Shown: positions 9,445 through 18,727, counted from the stretch's first letter. The stretch: 64,000 nucleotides of DNA from Sorlinia euscelidii (GCF_036452155.1 NZ_JAWJZY010000001.1), one strand, 5' to 3'. Notes: generated by a model not told the origin, from the sequence alone. Numbers and translations: made by a program.

Positions 9445-10428
9445 TTACCCGCGTATCAGAATGTAGTTGATGGTCATGTCGATATCAAAATGGTCACCGA
9501 CCATGTCCGGCGGGATCGGCGGGAGCTGCGCATGCATACTGAAGATACTCATGGCAGCGGCATCCAGCGCGTAAGAACCTGATTGCCCCGTCACGCGGAC
9601 GGACTTCACGCGACCCTGTCGGTCCAGCACGACATGAAGGGACGACTCCCCCTCCTCCCCATTGGCCACGGCGTCGGCAGGGTAGAAGAGCCGACTTCGG
9701 ATCCAACGTGAGAGCTCCTCCCCGTAATCTTCACTGACGCCACGGATTTTCCGGACGGAAAGGTTGGGCGAATTCACCGTCCCATTTTTGACGAGAGGCC
9801 CGTAGGACATATCGACGGGCCCGTGTGCGCCGCCATAGCGTCCTGTGCGGCGGCGGGGAGAGGGTGAAGCGTCATTATAATCCAGGCTCGCCATGTTCTC
9901 GAAGGGATTTCTGGATTTCGGCGCGCTTCGGCGACGCTGGGCATGACGCGGCGGAAGAGGCGGCGTCGGGTGCGGCGCGTCGGTCGGGATGGCCGCATCT
10001 GTCGTGGCGGGGCGGGCGGGTTCACTCGTCTCGTCGGGCGGCGAGAGCGGAGACATGGGTTGCGGTGTCGCGCTGCCGGATGCCGCGTCCCGCGCAACCT
10101 CATCCTGAAGGTCTTCAGAACTTCGCGCGGGCTTGCCATGCGACGGCAAACCGGCATTCTGCGCGCCTGCATCACTGTTATTCTGAGGCCCCTGCATCGC
10201 GCCCTGCATGGGGGTATCGAACGTCACTTCCACCTCATCCGGCAGATCGCCTTGCGCGTGCCCGCGGAAATCAAGATGCCGCGATTGCCAGATCAGCAGG
10301 GTGACAAGACATAAATGCAGGATGATCGTGCTGAAGAACGGCCCTGAGAAAGAATTTTCGGGCGCGGCGCGTGGCGTGAGTTTTGTGCGGCTCGGGTGCA
10401 AGCGGGCGATGGCGGGGATCGGCGGCAC
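9445..10428 (-). CDS. tonB: TonB-family energy-transducing protein
   Basis: This is a likely TonB homologue linking the proton motive force to outer-membrane receptors. One membrane segment (FFSTIILHLCLVTLLIW, about residues 31-47) is followed by a long Pro/Ser/Ala-rich periplasmic stretch. A C-terminal TonB domain begins near LSRWIRSRLFYPADA and contains LHVVLDRQGRVKSVRVTGQSGSYALDAAAM. GTG at 10428 is the only usual start in frame, but it has no ribosome site and the frame stays open upstream to 10638 with protein-like sequence. If one base is missing near 10601, an ATG at 10610 would be the true start. The gene converges on gcvP with an 18-bp gap. Confidence 0.72.
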   Translation of the reverse strand: MPPIPAIARLHPSRTKLTPRAAPENSFSGPFFSTIILHLCLVTLLIWQSRHLDFRGHAQGDLPDEVEVTFDTPMQGAMQGPQNNSDAGAQNAGLPSHGKPARSSEDLQDEVARDAASGSATPQPMSPLSPPDETSEPARPATTDAAIPTDAPHPTPPLPPRHAQRRRSAPKSRNPFENMASLDYNDASPSPRRRTGRYGGAHGPVDMSYGPLVKNGTVNSPNLSVRKIRGVSEDYGEELSRWIRSRLFYPADAVANGEEGESSLHVVLDRQGRVKSVRVTGQSGSYALDAAAMSIFSMHAQLPPIPPDMVGDHFDIDMTINYILIRG

Positions 10429-10753
10429 ATATTGCGCAAACCGGCTCCTGATCGTCGCCTTCAGCGGCGCTTCAGCTACAGGTGCAGAGCGTTGTGTAAA
10501 CAGGCGCGGCTCAACGCGGCGCGCCGCGTCGCTGTGACGCCTCTGGAGCTCCGAACGGGTTTCGGTCGATTTAAAGTCCGGCGTGCGGTTCAGCGGAGCA
10601 CCTGCGTCATAAAAATCATAACAGGGCCAGCGCGCTTTTTACCGCGTCCGGCCAAGGGTCGATATGGCGTCACCGCCCGTATTTAATACCCGTCGATGCG
10701 CCCTCTGAAACGTCACCGGCGCTTTACCTGCCTTTAACGGCGCGGAGCTGATT
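10429..10753. other. Non-coding stretch or unannotated TonB N-terminus
   Basis: No complete gene is visible between the TonB gene and the hydrolase gene. The part up to 10638 is open in the TonB frame on the minus strand and reads like a natural N-terminal extension (RSAPVAEAPLKATIRSRFAQ). A TATGAT element lies at about 10616-10621 on the minus strand. The remainder is unremarkable. Confidence 0.4.
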
Positions 10754-11563
10754 TCAGTACGCGTCGAGGAAAGTCGTTAAAAATGAACTGAAGGTTTCAG
10801 GGTCCTCGGCGTGCAGCCAGTGACCGACCTTCCTCATCGTTTCAAGCTGGTGATTGGGGAAAAGTTTTTTCATGATATCGAAATGCTTTTCCGAGACGTA
10901 AGGCGAATTCTCACCCCGGATGAAAAGTACGGGCCCATCATAGACGTGCCCCTCCGGCACGTAAGGCCAGTTTTCAATGTTGACAATGGACTCGGCAATT
11001 TCCTGCAACCCCATCGTCCAACCCGGGTCATCGCCCAGTCGGATATTCTGAAGAAGCAGATCACGGACCTGTTGCGACTCAACGACGGTGCTCAAAAGAT
11101 TGTTCGCGTTCGCCCGATCCAGGCGTTTAGGGAATTTGAGCTGAAGCAGATCGAGCGCCAGCTTGCCCTGACCATGCCCGGTCCGTGCCGGAGCCATATC
11201 ACCGATGACGAGGGAGGAGACGAGTTCCGGGTGCTCAACGGCGAGGAGCATCGCCACTTTTCCCCCCATTGAATGTCCGATAATGGCGGCTGGCATCGCA
11301 TGATGGGCAATGATTGTCTCTGCGACATCCTGCGCCATGGCCGGGTAATCTCCCGGACCATGCGGACTGTCACCGTGATTGCGTAAATCAATGGCGAGTG
11401 TGCGTCTTTTTTCAGCAATGCGCCGCTGGAAAAACCCTAAATTACGCGCGCGACCATAAAGGCCGTGCAGAAAAACCACGGGCGGGCGTGAATTTTCGAC
11501 TTCTGGCTTGCGTTCTATCACGTTTAACAACACGGTCGGTCTGAACTCCGGTTTTCCAGCCAC
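10754..11563 (-). CDS. Alpha/beta-fold hydrolase (YbfF-type esterase)
   Basis: This is a 269-residue single-domain alpha/beta hydrolase. The oxyanion region is VFLHGLYGRARN. The nucleophile elbow GHSMGG carries the catalytic serine, and the histidine is in KVGHWLHAEDPE near the C-terminus. DLRNHGDSPHG and the overall pattern resemble the YbfF esterase group, which hydrolyses short acyl esters; the physiological substrate is unknown. The GTG start follows an AAGGA site. It faces the ClC gene divergently across about 90 bp. Confidence 0.85.
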   Translation of the reverse strand: MAGKPEFRPTVLLNVIERKPEVENSRPPVVFLHGLYGRARNLGFFQRRIAEKRRTLAIDLRNHGDSPHGPGDYPAMAQDVAETIIAHHAMPAAIIGHSMGGKVAMLLAVEHPELVSSLVIGDMAPARTGHGQGKLALDLLQLKFPKRLDRANANNLLSTVVESQQVRDLLLQNIRLGDDPGWTMGLQEIAESIVNIENWPYVPEGHVYDGPVLFIRGENSPYVSEKHFDIMKKLFPNHQLETMRKVGHWLHAEDPETFSSFLTTFLDAY

Positions 11564-11655
11564 CTGGCATCGTCCTTTCCCAGGACGTTGAGGATAAGTA
11601 GTACTGCGTCAGGCGGGGCAGTTCAACGCCCAAGCGCGCCAGAGGACAAACTTCC

Positions 11656-13464
11656 ATGTCGCTTGATGATCATCGCACGAAACCTGCCTCCCAACGCTTC
11701 CTTGCGCCGCTTCACCTGCGCGCGCTCGTGCGACGTCATGAGGTCTGGCTGGTTGCACTCGCCGTGTCGGTTGGGGCGTTGGCGGGTTTATGCGTGTGGC
11801 TGATGACGCTGACAACGCGCCTTGCCCATAAAATTCTCTTCAATATTTCGGGAAGTGGGCGTCTATCAGGCGTGGAGCATATCATGTGGTGGCGTGTCCT
11901 GATCATCCCCGCCCTCGGTGGGCTGGTTTTGGGGCTTTATAATCGGAGCCGACTTCAAAGGCGGGGCGCGCAACCTGTCGACCCCATTGAAGCCAATGCG
12001 CTCCATGGAGGGCGCATGTCCGTGCGGGATAGCTGCGTCGTCGCCTTTCAAACGTTCCTCTCCAACGGGTGCGGCGCCTCTTTGGGCCTTGAAGCCGGTT
12101 TCACGCAGCTCGCCGCCGCATTCGGCTCCCGGGTCGGAACAGCTTTTCGCGTGCGAAAGGAAGATCTGCGCATCCTTGTCGGATGCGGGGCTGGCGCGGC
12201 GATCGGTGCGGCGTTCAACGCGCCGATGGCAGGCTCGTTCTATGCCTTCGAATTGATTCTTGGCAGTTATTCCCTCGCCAATGTCGCGCCCATCGTTGTT
12301 GCAACTCTTTCCGCGATCGGCATGACGCATCTTCTCGGTTATGAAACGCAATTATTGACTCTACCGGCTTTCGAAACATTTGAGTGGCAGGATGTCCCCC
12401 CTGTCATCGCCTTGGCCATCATCTGCGCTCTCCTGGGGATCGTGATCATGAAAGGCGTCGCGCAGGCGGAGCTGATTTTTCAGAAGTTCGTCGCGAAGTC
12501 GTGGCTTCGGCCCATGATGGGGGGCATCGTCGTCGGGTGCCTCGCCCTTTACACACCGACTGTCCTTTCCGGCGGACATGCGGCGATGGGGTTGGTTTAT
12601 GACGGTCAATTCACCCTGCTTGTCGCGGCAAGCTTCCTGCTCGTCAAAATCATCGCATCCTGCATTTCCATCGGTGCGGGCTTTCGTGGCGGATTGTTTT
12701 TTGCGTCACTTTATATTGGCGTTCTGACAGGGGATATTTTTCACGCCATTTTGCGTTCGTTGGGGGCGGCCCATCTTTCCCCCCAATTTGCGATCACGGT
12801 CGGGATGGCCGCCATGGCCACTGCCATCATTGGCAGCCCGATGGCTATGGTGTGTCTCGCGCTTGAAATGACCGGGGATTTCGCGCTCGCCATCGGTGTC
12901 CTGCTTGCAAATGTGATGGCCATGCTGACAGTGCGGCGCCTCTTTGGCTATTCCTTCGCGACATGGCGCTTTCATCTGCGTGGCGAGACGATTCGTTCCG
13001 CCCTTGATGTCAGCTGGATGCGCCGTCTCAACGTCAAAAGCATGATGCGGGCGCCGGATGCCGTCATGCCATGCGACACATCCATCCGCCAGGCCAGATC
13101 ATCGATTCCACTTGGCGCCGCGCGCGGTGTCGTCGTGGTGGATGCGGCGCAGAATTACGTGGGCATCGTTCAGCTCAGTGACCTTCATCATGACGTGCAC
13201 GCGGCGGATGAGAAAATCGCATCGATGACCATGCTGCATCAGCATTTCCTTACGCCGACCATGAATATTCAGGAAGCCGTCCATATCTTCTCCCTCGCGG
13301 AAGCGGACGCGCTCGCCGTTGTCGCGTCATGCACCGATCGCAGATTGCTCGGTATATTAACGGAGAAATATGCGTTGCGCCGTTACGCGGAGGAATTGGA
13401 CCGCAATCGACGGGAGTGGGCGGGCGAGGCCCGTCTCCGGCGGGACAGCCCGAATGCCGCGTAA
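11656..13464 (+). CDS. ClC-family channel/transporter with C-terminal CBS domains
   Basis: This is a 602-residue integral membrane protein with about ten hydrophobic helices followed by a cytoplasmic pair of CBS-like segments (from about residue 460: VKSMMRAPDAVMP, then HFLTPTMNIQEAVHIF). ClC features are the glutamate-containing loop NGCGASLGLEAGFTQ, aligning with the GREGP gate, and GAGFRGGLFFASL, aligning with the GxFxP region. The upstream GSGIP anion-binding loop is not recognisable, so transport properties may differ from CLC-ec1. It starts at ATG after GAGGAC. No fluoride riboswitch is visible upstream. Confidence 0.82.
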   Translation: MSLDDHRTKPASQRFLAPLHLRALVRRHEVWLVALAVSVGALAGLCVWLMTLTTRLAHKILFNISGSGRLSGVEHIMWWRVLIIPALGGLVLGLYNRSRLQRRGAQPVDPIEANALHGGRMSVRDSCVVAFQTFLSNGCGASLGLEAGFTQLAAAFGSRVGTAFRVRKEDLRILVGCGAGAAIGAAFNAPMAGSFYAFELILGSYSLANVAPIVVATLSAIGMTHLLGYETQLLTLPAFETFEWQDVPPVIALAIICALLGIVIMKGVAQAELIFQKFVAKSWLRPMMGGIVVGCLALYTPTVLSGGHAAMGLVYDGQFTLLVAASFLLVKIIASCISIGAGFRGGLFFASLYIGVLTGDIFHAILRSLGAAHLSPQFAITVGMAAMATAIIGSPMAMVCLALEMTGDFALAIGVLLANVMAMLTVRRLFGYSFATWRFHLRGETIRSALDVSWMRRLNVKSMMRAPDAVMPCDTSIRQARSSIPLGAARGVVVVDAAQNYVGIVQLSDLHHDVHAADEKIASMTMLHQHFLTPTMNIQEAVHIFSLAEADALAVVASCTDRRLLGILTEKYALRRYAEELDRNRREWAGEARLRRDSPNAA

Positions 13465-13654
13465 CGGGGCGCGCCGGTTTTTCGGGTTATGCCCGGGCCT
13501 GGATGCGGCTTCGCGCGGCCTTGTTTAAATACCATGTTGTTGAAAAAAACGCGTGACTCCACCCGATACGGCCCTGCAGCGATTGACATGCTGCAACTTC
13601 ATGGCTAGCAACCGCGTCACCAAGGCAGCTCATATGACAAGGGGATGCGGCGGT

Positions 13655-14013
13655 ATGGAATTACCAAAAGAAGATGGCGCTGATAAGCCCTCGCGATCAC
13701 AAGAGGGACCGGCGGCAAGCTTCGATCAAAGGCTGGCTCAAGCCGAGTCGCGCCTGGGTCCGGACCCGTCTATGCGGGATAAGGCCGACGCGGCATCGGG
13801 CGAAAACGCGGGAAAGGGCGATATGTCCCTTTTCGGCTTTGCTGCGCGTATCGGGACCGAAATGGTTGCCGCGCTCGTCGTGGGTGGCCTGATCGGTTAC
13901 GGGCTTGATCGACTATTAGGATTCCGTGCCTTGTTCCTCGTCATTTTCGCCCTTGCCGGGGGGCTGCCGGCACGTTAAACGTTCTGCGCGCCGTCAAGCA
14001 GGTTCATATCTGA
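13655..14013 (+). CDS. atpI: ATP synthase protein I, frameshifted near the C-terminus
   Basis: AtpI is a small membrane protein that aids c-ring assembly and is the usual first gene of the F0 operon. A charged N-terminal half (KPSRSQEGPAASFDQRLAQA) is followed by two hydrophobic helices (MVAALVVGGLIGYGLDRLLG and ALFLVIFALAGG). The written frame ends early at LPAR. One extra G in the run 13958-13963 restores GGAAGTLNVLRAVKQVHI and a stop at 14011-14013, which matches the family ending. The ATG at 13655 is preceded by AAGGGGA. Confidence 0.82.
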
Positions 14014-14087
14014 GGGGCAGGTGCAGGGCGGTCATCAGTTTTACAGCCATCGTGACCGGTGGCTGAGGTAGAAGCGGGAGAGGCAGT

Positions 14088-14837
14088 TTGGCCGCCGAGA
14101 GAACGATCGACGCACTCAGTCAGTTCGAGCTTTATCCTGTGCTCGGGCAAGTGGGTGCGGCACTTCAGATCAGCCAATCCCCTGTTTTCATGGCCATCGC
14201 CGTCCTGATCGTGCTGGCGCTGCTTTATGCAGGCATGCGCCCCGCCGCCGTCGTGCCGGGGCGACTCCAGGCCGCGGCTGAAATTGGCTATGAGTTCATC
14301 CATAATCTCGCTGTCGAGACAATCGGGCCGAAAGGGACGACATTCTTCCCTTTCGTTTTCGCGATCTTCTTCTTCATTCTGGCGGGTAACTATCTCGGCC
14401 TGCTGCCTTACTCATTCACCTTTACCAGCCATATCGTCATCACGGTGGCGTTGGCGCTGATGGTGTTTGCTGTCTCCATTCTGGCCTCACTCCGATATCA
14501 GGGTTTCGGGTTTTTCACGCATTTCATGCCGGAGGGGGCGCCGAAATTGCTGGCGCCGCTGCTGATCCCGATTGAGATCATCTCATTCCTGTCGCGCCCG
14601 GTCAGCCTTTCCATCCGGCTTTTTGCGAATATGATGGCAGGCCACGTGTTGCTGGAGGTGTTTGCCGGTTTCACCATCATGCTGGCCGGGGTCGGGATTT
14701 TCGGCCCCGTGCTCGCCGTGGCGCCCGTTGCGATCAACATCGCCCTGATGGGGCTGGAATTGCTGGTGGGTCTGTTGCAGGCTTATGTCTTCGCCATTCT
14801 CACCTGCATTTATCTGCGTGAGGCCGTGACACATTAG
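14088..14837 (+). CDS. atpB: ATP synthase F0 subunit a
   Basis: This is the membrane subunit that forms the two proton half-channels next to the c-ring. At 249 residues with several hydrophobic helices it has the normal size. The signature SRPVSLSIRLFANMMAGHVLLEV contains the essential arginine (SIRLFANM). The C-terminal helix ends MGLELLVGLLQAYVFAILTCIYL. The start is TTG at 14088 after GGGAGAGG. It lies between atpI and atpE in the standard alphaproteobacterial order. Confidence 0.97.
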   Translation: MAAERTIDALSQFELYPVLGQVGAALQISQSPVFMAIAVLIVLALLYAGMRPAAVVPGRLQAAAEIGYEFIHNLAVETIGPKGTTFFPFVFAIFFFILAGNYLGLLPYSFTFTSHIVITVALALMVFAVSILASLRYQGFGFFTHFMPEGAPKLLAPLLIPIEIISFLSRPVSLSIRLFANMMAGHVLLEVFAGFTIMLAGVGIFGPVLAVAPVAINIALMGLELLVGLLQAYVFAILTCIYLREAVTH

Positions 14838-14884
14838 TGTCGCCGCCTCGATATCTCTTGTTTGTTTGATAAGGAAGTAACTTC

Positions 14885-15109
14885 ATGGACGTCTCAGCTG
14901 CTCGTGAAATCGGTGCCGGTATTGCTGTCATCGCCCTTGCCGGTGTCGGTATCGGGCTCGGCAATATCTTCTCGACCCTCGTAAGCTCGATTGCGCGCAA
15001 CCCGGCGTCGCGCCAGCATGTTTTCGGGCTTGGTATGCTCGGCTTCGCTCTGACGGAAGCTGTGGCGCTCTTCGCGCTTCTGATCGCCTTCCTCATTCTG
15101 TTCGTCTGA
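14885..15109 (+). CDS. atpE: ATP synthase F0 subunit c
   Basis: This 74-residue proteolipid forms the rotating c-ring. Two hydrophobic helices flank the polar loop ARNPASR. The proton-binding carboxylate is the glutamate in FALTEAVALFALL. The glycine-rich first helix (GAGIAVIALAGVGIGLG) is typical. The ATG follows a clear AAGGAAG site, 47 bp after atpB. F1 genes are not in this window. Confidence 0.98.
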   Translation: MDVSAAREIGAGIAVIALAGVGIGLGNIFSTLVSSIARNPASRQHVFGLGMLGFALTEAVALFALLIAFLILFV

Positions 15110-15126
15110 GATCGGGTTATTTCGGC

Positions 15127-15744
15127 ATGCCAAGGGCCACACGATCATCATCGACGCGTTTCGGGATTCTGTCCCGTGCGCTGATTTTGACATCGGGCGT
15201 TTACCCCGCTTTCGCGCGGGCCGAAGGCATGCCCCAGCTTGACTTCAAAAACACGCTTCTGCTGGGCCAGGTCTTTTGGGGCGCGATCATTTTCATCGCT
15301 TTCTACCTTGTGCTCAGCCGTTCGGCTTTGCCGCGGGTGGAGCGTGTTCTCACGGATCGTCGCCAGCGTATCGAGGGTGACCTTGAGACGGCGCGCCATG
15401 CGCGGCGCGGCGCTGACCACGCTGTGGAGGAGTTGCGTCGCGTCCGTAAGGAAGCCGCTGCCCAGGCACAGGAAAACATCGACCGCGTCCTCCGTGAAGC
15501 CCGTGAAGCCGCGGAGTCGGAAAATCGTGCCATGGCCGAGCGCCTGAACCGCGAGATCGTGGAAGCTGAAAAGCGCATCGCGGCGGAACGGGAGGCGGCC
15601 ATGGCGGCCCTGCCAGACGTTGCCACGTCAACAGCTGAGGCGATCATCACCAAAATCCTGACGCCAACGCAGGCAGCCACCACGCCATCCGGCCAGGCCA
15701 TTCGGGAAGCTGTCGCGCGGGCGCTTCCGCGTCAGTCAGATTGA
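15127..15744 (+). CDS. atpF': ATP synthase F0 subunit b'
   Basis: This is the first of two b-type stator subunits. The 205-residue protein has an N-terminal extension that resembles a signal sequence (GILSRALILTSGVYPAFA), then the membrane helix VFWGAIIFIAFYLVLS, then a long charged coiled coil (VERVLTDRRQRIEGDLETAR onward). A b/b' pair is usual in alphaproteobacteria, where the two form a heterodimeric stalk. The gene follows atpE by 17 bp. Confidence 0.92.
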   Translation: MPRATRSSSTRFGILSRALILTSGVYPAFARAEGMPQLDFKNTLLLGQVFWGAIIFIAFYLVLSRSALPRVERVLTDRRQRIEGDLETARHARRGADHAVEELRRVRKEAAAQAQENIDRVLREAREAAESENRAMAERLNREIVEAEKRIAAEREAAMAALPDVATSTAEAIITKILTPTQAATTPSGQAIREAVARALPRQSD

Positions 15745-15756
15745 TCGGAGGGCACT

Positions 15757-16275
15757 ATGCTTCACGACCAGAGATTTTATGTCGCTGTCGCCTTTGTGTT
15801 GTTCTTCGTCTTTTTCGGACGCAAGATCTGGCGGGTGGTGGCCTCAGGACTGGACAGCCGGGCCGCGCAGGTGCGGCGGGACCTTGATGAAGCAGGCGCT
15901 TTACGCCGTGAGGCTGAGAAGATGCTTGAGGACGCCACGCGCAGCCGTGAGGAAGCGATTGCCGACGCCAAAACCCTGATCGAAAATTCCCGACGTGAAG
16001 CTGCCATGATTGCCGATGCCGCCCAGCGCAAGGCGGAGCAGGTTATGCAACAGCGGGAGCGCCTCGCCCATGATCGCATCGCCGCTTCCCGTCGCGCCGC
16101 CATTCAGGACGTAAAGGAAGTGGCATCCAACGCGGCCGTCACGGCTGTACGGTCCCTCATGAGTCAAGACGTTGCGCGGGATGATTCGCTGGCTCGAAAT
16201 CTGTTTGATCAAGGTCTTGATGCCTTGCCGGCTGCGTTGAATGGGCATGACGGAAAAACGGCGAAACGCCACTAA
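15757..16275 (+). CDS. atpF: ATP synthase F0 subunit b
   Basis: This is the second stator subunit, 172 residues. It has an N-terminal membrane helix (FYVAVAFVLFFVFFGRKIW) and a long amphipathic coiled coil rich in Ala, Glu and Arg (LDEAGALRREAEKMLEDATR and following). The C-terminal part would contact the delta subunit. It begins 12 bp after the b' gene with a GGAGGG site and closes the F0 cluster. Unrelated glycosyltransferase genes follow. Confidence 0.95.
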   Translation: MLHDQRFYVAVAFVLFFVFFGRKIWRVVASGLDSRAAQVRRDLDEAGALRREAEKMLEDATRSREEAIADAKTLIENSRREAAMIADAAQRKAEQVMQQRERLAHDRIAASRRAAIQDVKEVASNAAVTAVRSLMSQDVARDDSLARNLFDQGLDALPAALNGHDGKTAKRH

Positions 16276-16332
16276 CGCATTCGGCGCGCTCCGGCGCTTC
16301 CGAACAAGATCGGGATGAGGTAAGCTCCAGAA

Positions 16333-17061
16333 ATGTCCCGCCCTCTCTCGATTATTATCGCTGTTTTGAACGAGGCCCGCAATATTGGGCCGGTTTGCGC
16401 CGAACTGTCAAAAATGGCGGCGTCATTCCCTGAGCATGAAATCATCTTCGTCAATGACGGCAGTACGGATGACACATTGGCGTCGCTGCGTGCGGCGCGC
16501 GCGGCGGGGCTGACGCAGATGCGGATCATCAGTCACGATCGGCGTCTTGGCAAGTCCGCGGCGCTTCGTACCGGGATTGAGGCGGCCCACGGAGAATGGA
16601 TTGCCACGATGGATGGTGACGGGCAGGATGACCCGGCAACCATCATCACAATGTATCGCGCTGCTACACAGTTTAAGGAGGCTGAGGCCCCGATCGTTGT
16701 CGGTGTGCGGCGCAAGCGACGTGACGGGCTCTCCCGTCGACTGGCCACGCGCTTCGCAAACGGATTGCGACAGAAACTGCTGAAAGATGGCTGCCCGGAC
16801 ACCGGGGCCCCCATGAAGCTTTTTCGGCGGGACATGTTTATGCGCCTGCCGCAATTTGAGGGTTTGCATCGGTTCTTACCCGCCTTGATGGGCACTTACG
16901 GTGCGAAGCTGATCTGTATCGAGACAAAACACCGGCCCCGCCTGCACGGCGTCTCAAAATACACAAATTTCGGCCGCGCCTGCGTGGGGCTTCGCGATAT
17001 GATGGGTGTTGCCTGGCTTCAGAATCGCACGCGCCTGCCGCGCCAACTTACGGAAGAATAG
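16333..17061 (+). CDS. Family 2 glycosyltransferase (polyprenyl-phosphate hexose transferase type)
   Basis: This is a cytoplasmic GT-A enzyme resembling dolichyl/undecaprenyl-phosphate mannose synthases. The N-terminal nucleotide-binding strands read SIIIAVLNEARNI and IIFVNDGSTDDT; the metal-binding DxD-like motif is MDGDGQDDP; and GKSAALRTGIEAA matches the family loop. At 242 residues with no C-terminal membrane helices, it is a soluble or peripheral form. The next gene, starting four bases later, is a GT39 membrane transferase, so this enzyme probably makes the lipid-linked sugar donor used by that partner. Confidence 0.85.
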   Translation: MSRPLSIIIAVLNEARNIGPVCAELSKMAASFPEHEIIFVNDGSTDDTLASLRAARAAGLTQMRIISHDRRLGKSAALRTGIEAAHGEWIATMDGDGQDDPATIITMYRAATQFKEAEAPIVVGVRRKRRDGLSRRLATRFANGLRQKLLKDGCPDTGAPMKLFRRDMFMRLPQFEGLHRFLPALMGTYGAKLICIETKHRPRLHGVSKYTNFGRACVGLRDMMGVAWLQNRTRLPRQLTEE

Positions 17062-17065
17062 CGGT

Positions 17066-18727
17066 TTGGCGCGCTTAGACTGGCGCCATTACAGCGCCAT
17101 CGCCCTCCTGACTTTTCTGATCTTTCTGCCAGGGCGCATGACCTTGCCGCCCCTTGATCGGGATGAACCCCGCTATATGGAAGCCTCCGCACAGATGCTG
17201 GAGACGGGTCAATTCATCGACGTGAAATTTCTGGATCAGAAGCGCTATCTGCAACCGGCCGGCATTTACTGGCTTGAGGCCGGGGCGGAGGCGGTCTTCG
17301 GTGGCCCGTCCGCGCGCCATTCCGCCTGGCCCTATCGCATCCCCAGCCTGATCGCCGTCACCGGCGCCGTGACGCTGACGGCATGGCTCGGGAGCCTGCT
17401 TTTCGGGGCCATGACGGGCCTGGTGGCAGCGGCCTTCCTCGCTGTCTCAACGCTCATGACGGCGGAAGGGCGGATGGCGACCATCGACACCGTTCTGCTT
17501 TTCGATATCCTCCTGGTTCAGGGGGCTCTGCTTAAAACCTATCTCTCCGCGCAGCAGGGGCGCGTTGTCCCCTTTAAATGGGCGTTGTTGTTCTGGCTCG
17601 CGCTGGGATGCGGGCTGCTGTTGAAGGGGCCGGTCGTCCTCATCCCGTCTTTCGGCACGATTGGCGCTTTATGGCTGTGTGAGCGACGGCGGGAATGGTG
17701 GCGCGGGCTCCGCTTCAAATATGGTTGGCTCATCGCGCTGGTGGTCGTCTTGCCTTGGTGTATCGCGATCGGGTTTGTCAGCCATGGCGCGTTTTTCCAC
17801 GATGCGGTTGGGGTCAATTTCCTCGGCAAAATCGGCCAGGGCCAACAGGCGCATGGTTTGCCGATGGGTTATCATCTCGCGGTGTTTCTGCTCGCCTTCT
17901 GGCCGGGCTCACTTTTCGCCGTGCTGGCATTGCCGCAGATCTGGGCGCGACGTCATGAAATGGCTGTCCGATATCTGCTCTGCTGGATCATCCCGCACTG
18001 GCTCGTCTTTGAAATCATCGCAACGAAGTTACCGCATTACGTTCTTCCTACTTATCCCGCGATCGCCATTCTGGCTTCTGCCGGCATCATGGCGTGGGCA
18101 CCCGCTGTGCCGCGTCGTCGCGTCGGGCGTTGGCTGACTCGGCTCTACGGCGCTCTCTGGTTCATTACCGGGTTAGCTATGGCCGTATCAGGCGGTGTGC
18201 TGGTCTGGCGGGACCAGCATTTCGTCCATCCTCTCCTTATTTTCAGCTCCGTGCTCGCCTGCGTGTCTTTAGGCGCTGCCGGCGTCGCGTTGCTTCTGGC
18301 GCGGCGTCGGGTGGCGGCGATGGGGGCTGTCCTCTCTGCCGTGCTGATCCATCTCGGGTTATTTCTCATCGTTATCCCGAAATTATCGACCATCCAACTC
18401 GCGCCACAAGCTGCGGCGCTTTTTAAAGCGCATCGGATATGTGGCGACCAGACAACGCTTATTTCGCCTTCTTATTCTGAGCCGTCTCTCGCCTTCCTCG
18501 TCGGGACGCAGACAAAGCTCTTCGGTGTCGGTGCGGCGGCAACCTACATGGCGTGGCGTCCTCAATGCACCCTTGTCCTGATTGACCTTAAGGCGGAGGG
18601 GCGTTTCAAAGCGGTCCTCGGGGATCAGCAGGACGATCTCGAATTATTGGGGCGGGTCAGTGGATTGAACTACTCCAACGGGCATAAGCTCGATCTCGGC
18701 CTGTGGCGCCTCAAATCGGCGCCCTGA
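17066..18727 (+). CDS. GT39/ArnT-like membrane glycosyltransferase
   Basis: This is a GT-C fold integral membrane transferase of about 553 residues with roughly a dozen hydrophobic helices. The catalytic acidic motif of the family is LDRDEPRYMEAS in the first periplasmic loop. YLQPAGIYWLEAG and KLPHYVLPTYPA are also conserved in ArnT/PMT relatives. Such enzymes move a sugar from a polyprenyl phosphate to lipid A, a glycan or a protein; the acceptor here is unknown. A TTG at 17066 after GGAAG is the likely start, because the longer frame would overlap the preceding gene. Pairing with the GT2 gene supports a two-step lipid-linked pathway. Confidence 0.83.
   Translation: MARLDWRHYSAIALLTFLIFLPGRMTLPPLDRDEPRYMEASAQMLETGQFIDVKFLDQKRYLQPAGIYWLEAGAEAVFGGPSARHSAWPYRIPSLIAVTGAVTLTAWLGSLLFGAMTGLVAAAFLAVSTLMTAEGRMATIDTVLLFDILLVQGALLKTYLSAQQGRVVPFKWALLFWLALGCGLLLKGPVVLIPSFGTIGALWLCERRREWWRGLRFKYGWLIALVVVLPWCIAIGFVSHGAFFHDAVGVNFLGKIGQGQQAHGLPMGYHLAVFLLAFWPGSLFAVLALPQIWARRHEMAVRYLLCWIIPHWLVFEIIATKLPHYVLPTYPAIAILASAGIMAWAPAVPRRRVGRWLTRLYGALWFITGLAMAVSGGVLVWRDQHFVHPLLIFSSVLACVSLGAAGVALLLARRRVAAMGAVLSAVLIHLGLFLIVIPKLSTIQLAPQAAALFKAHRICGDQTTLISPSYSEPSLAFLVGTQTKLFGVGAAATYMAWRPQCTLVLIDLKAEGRFKAVLGDQQDDLELLGRVSGLNYSNGHKLDLGLWRLKSAP

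Noticed and set aside
11564..11655. Fluoride riboswitch before the ClC gene
   Set aside because: The short gap lacks the conserved crcB motif elements, and the ClC type does not resemble known fluoride exporters.
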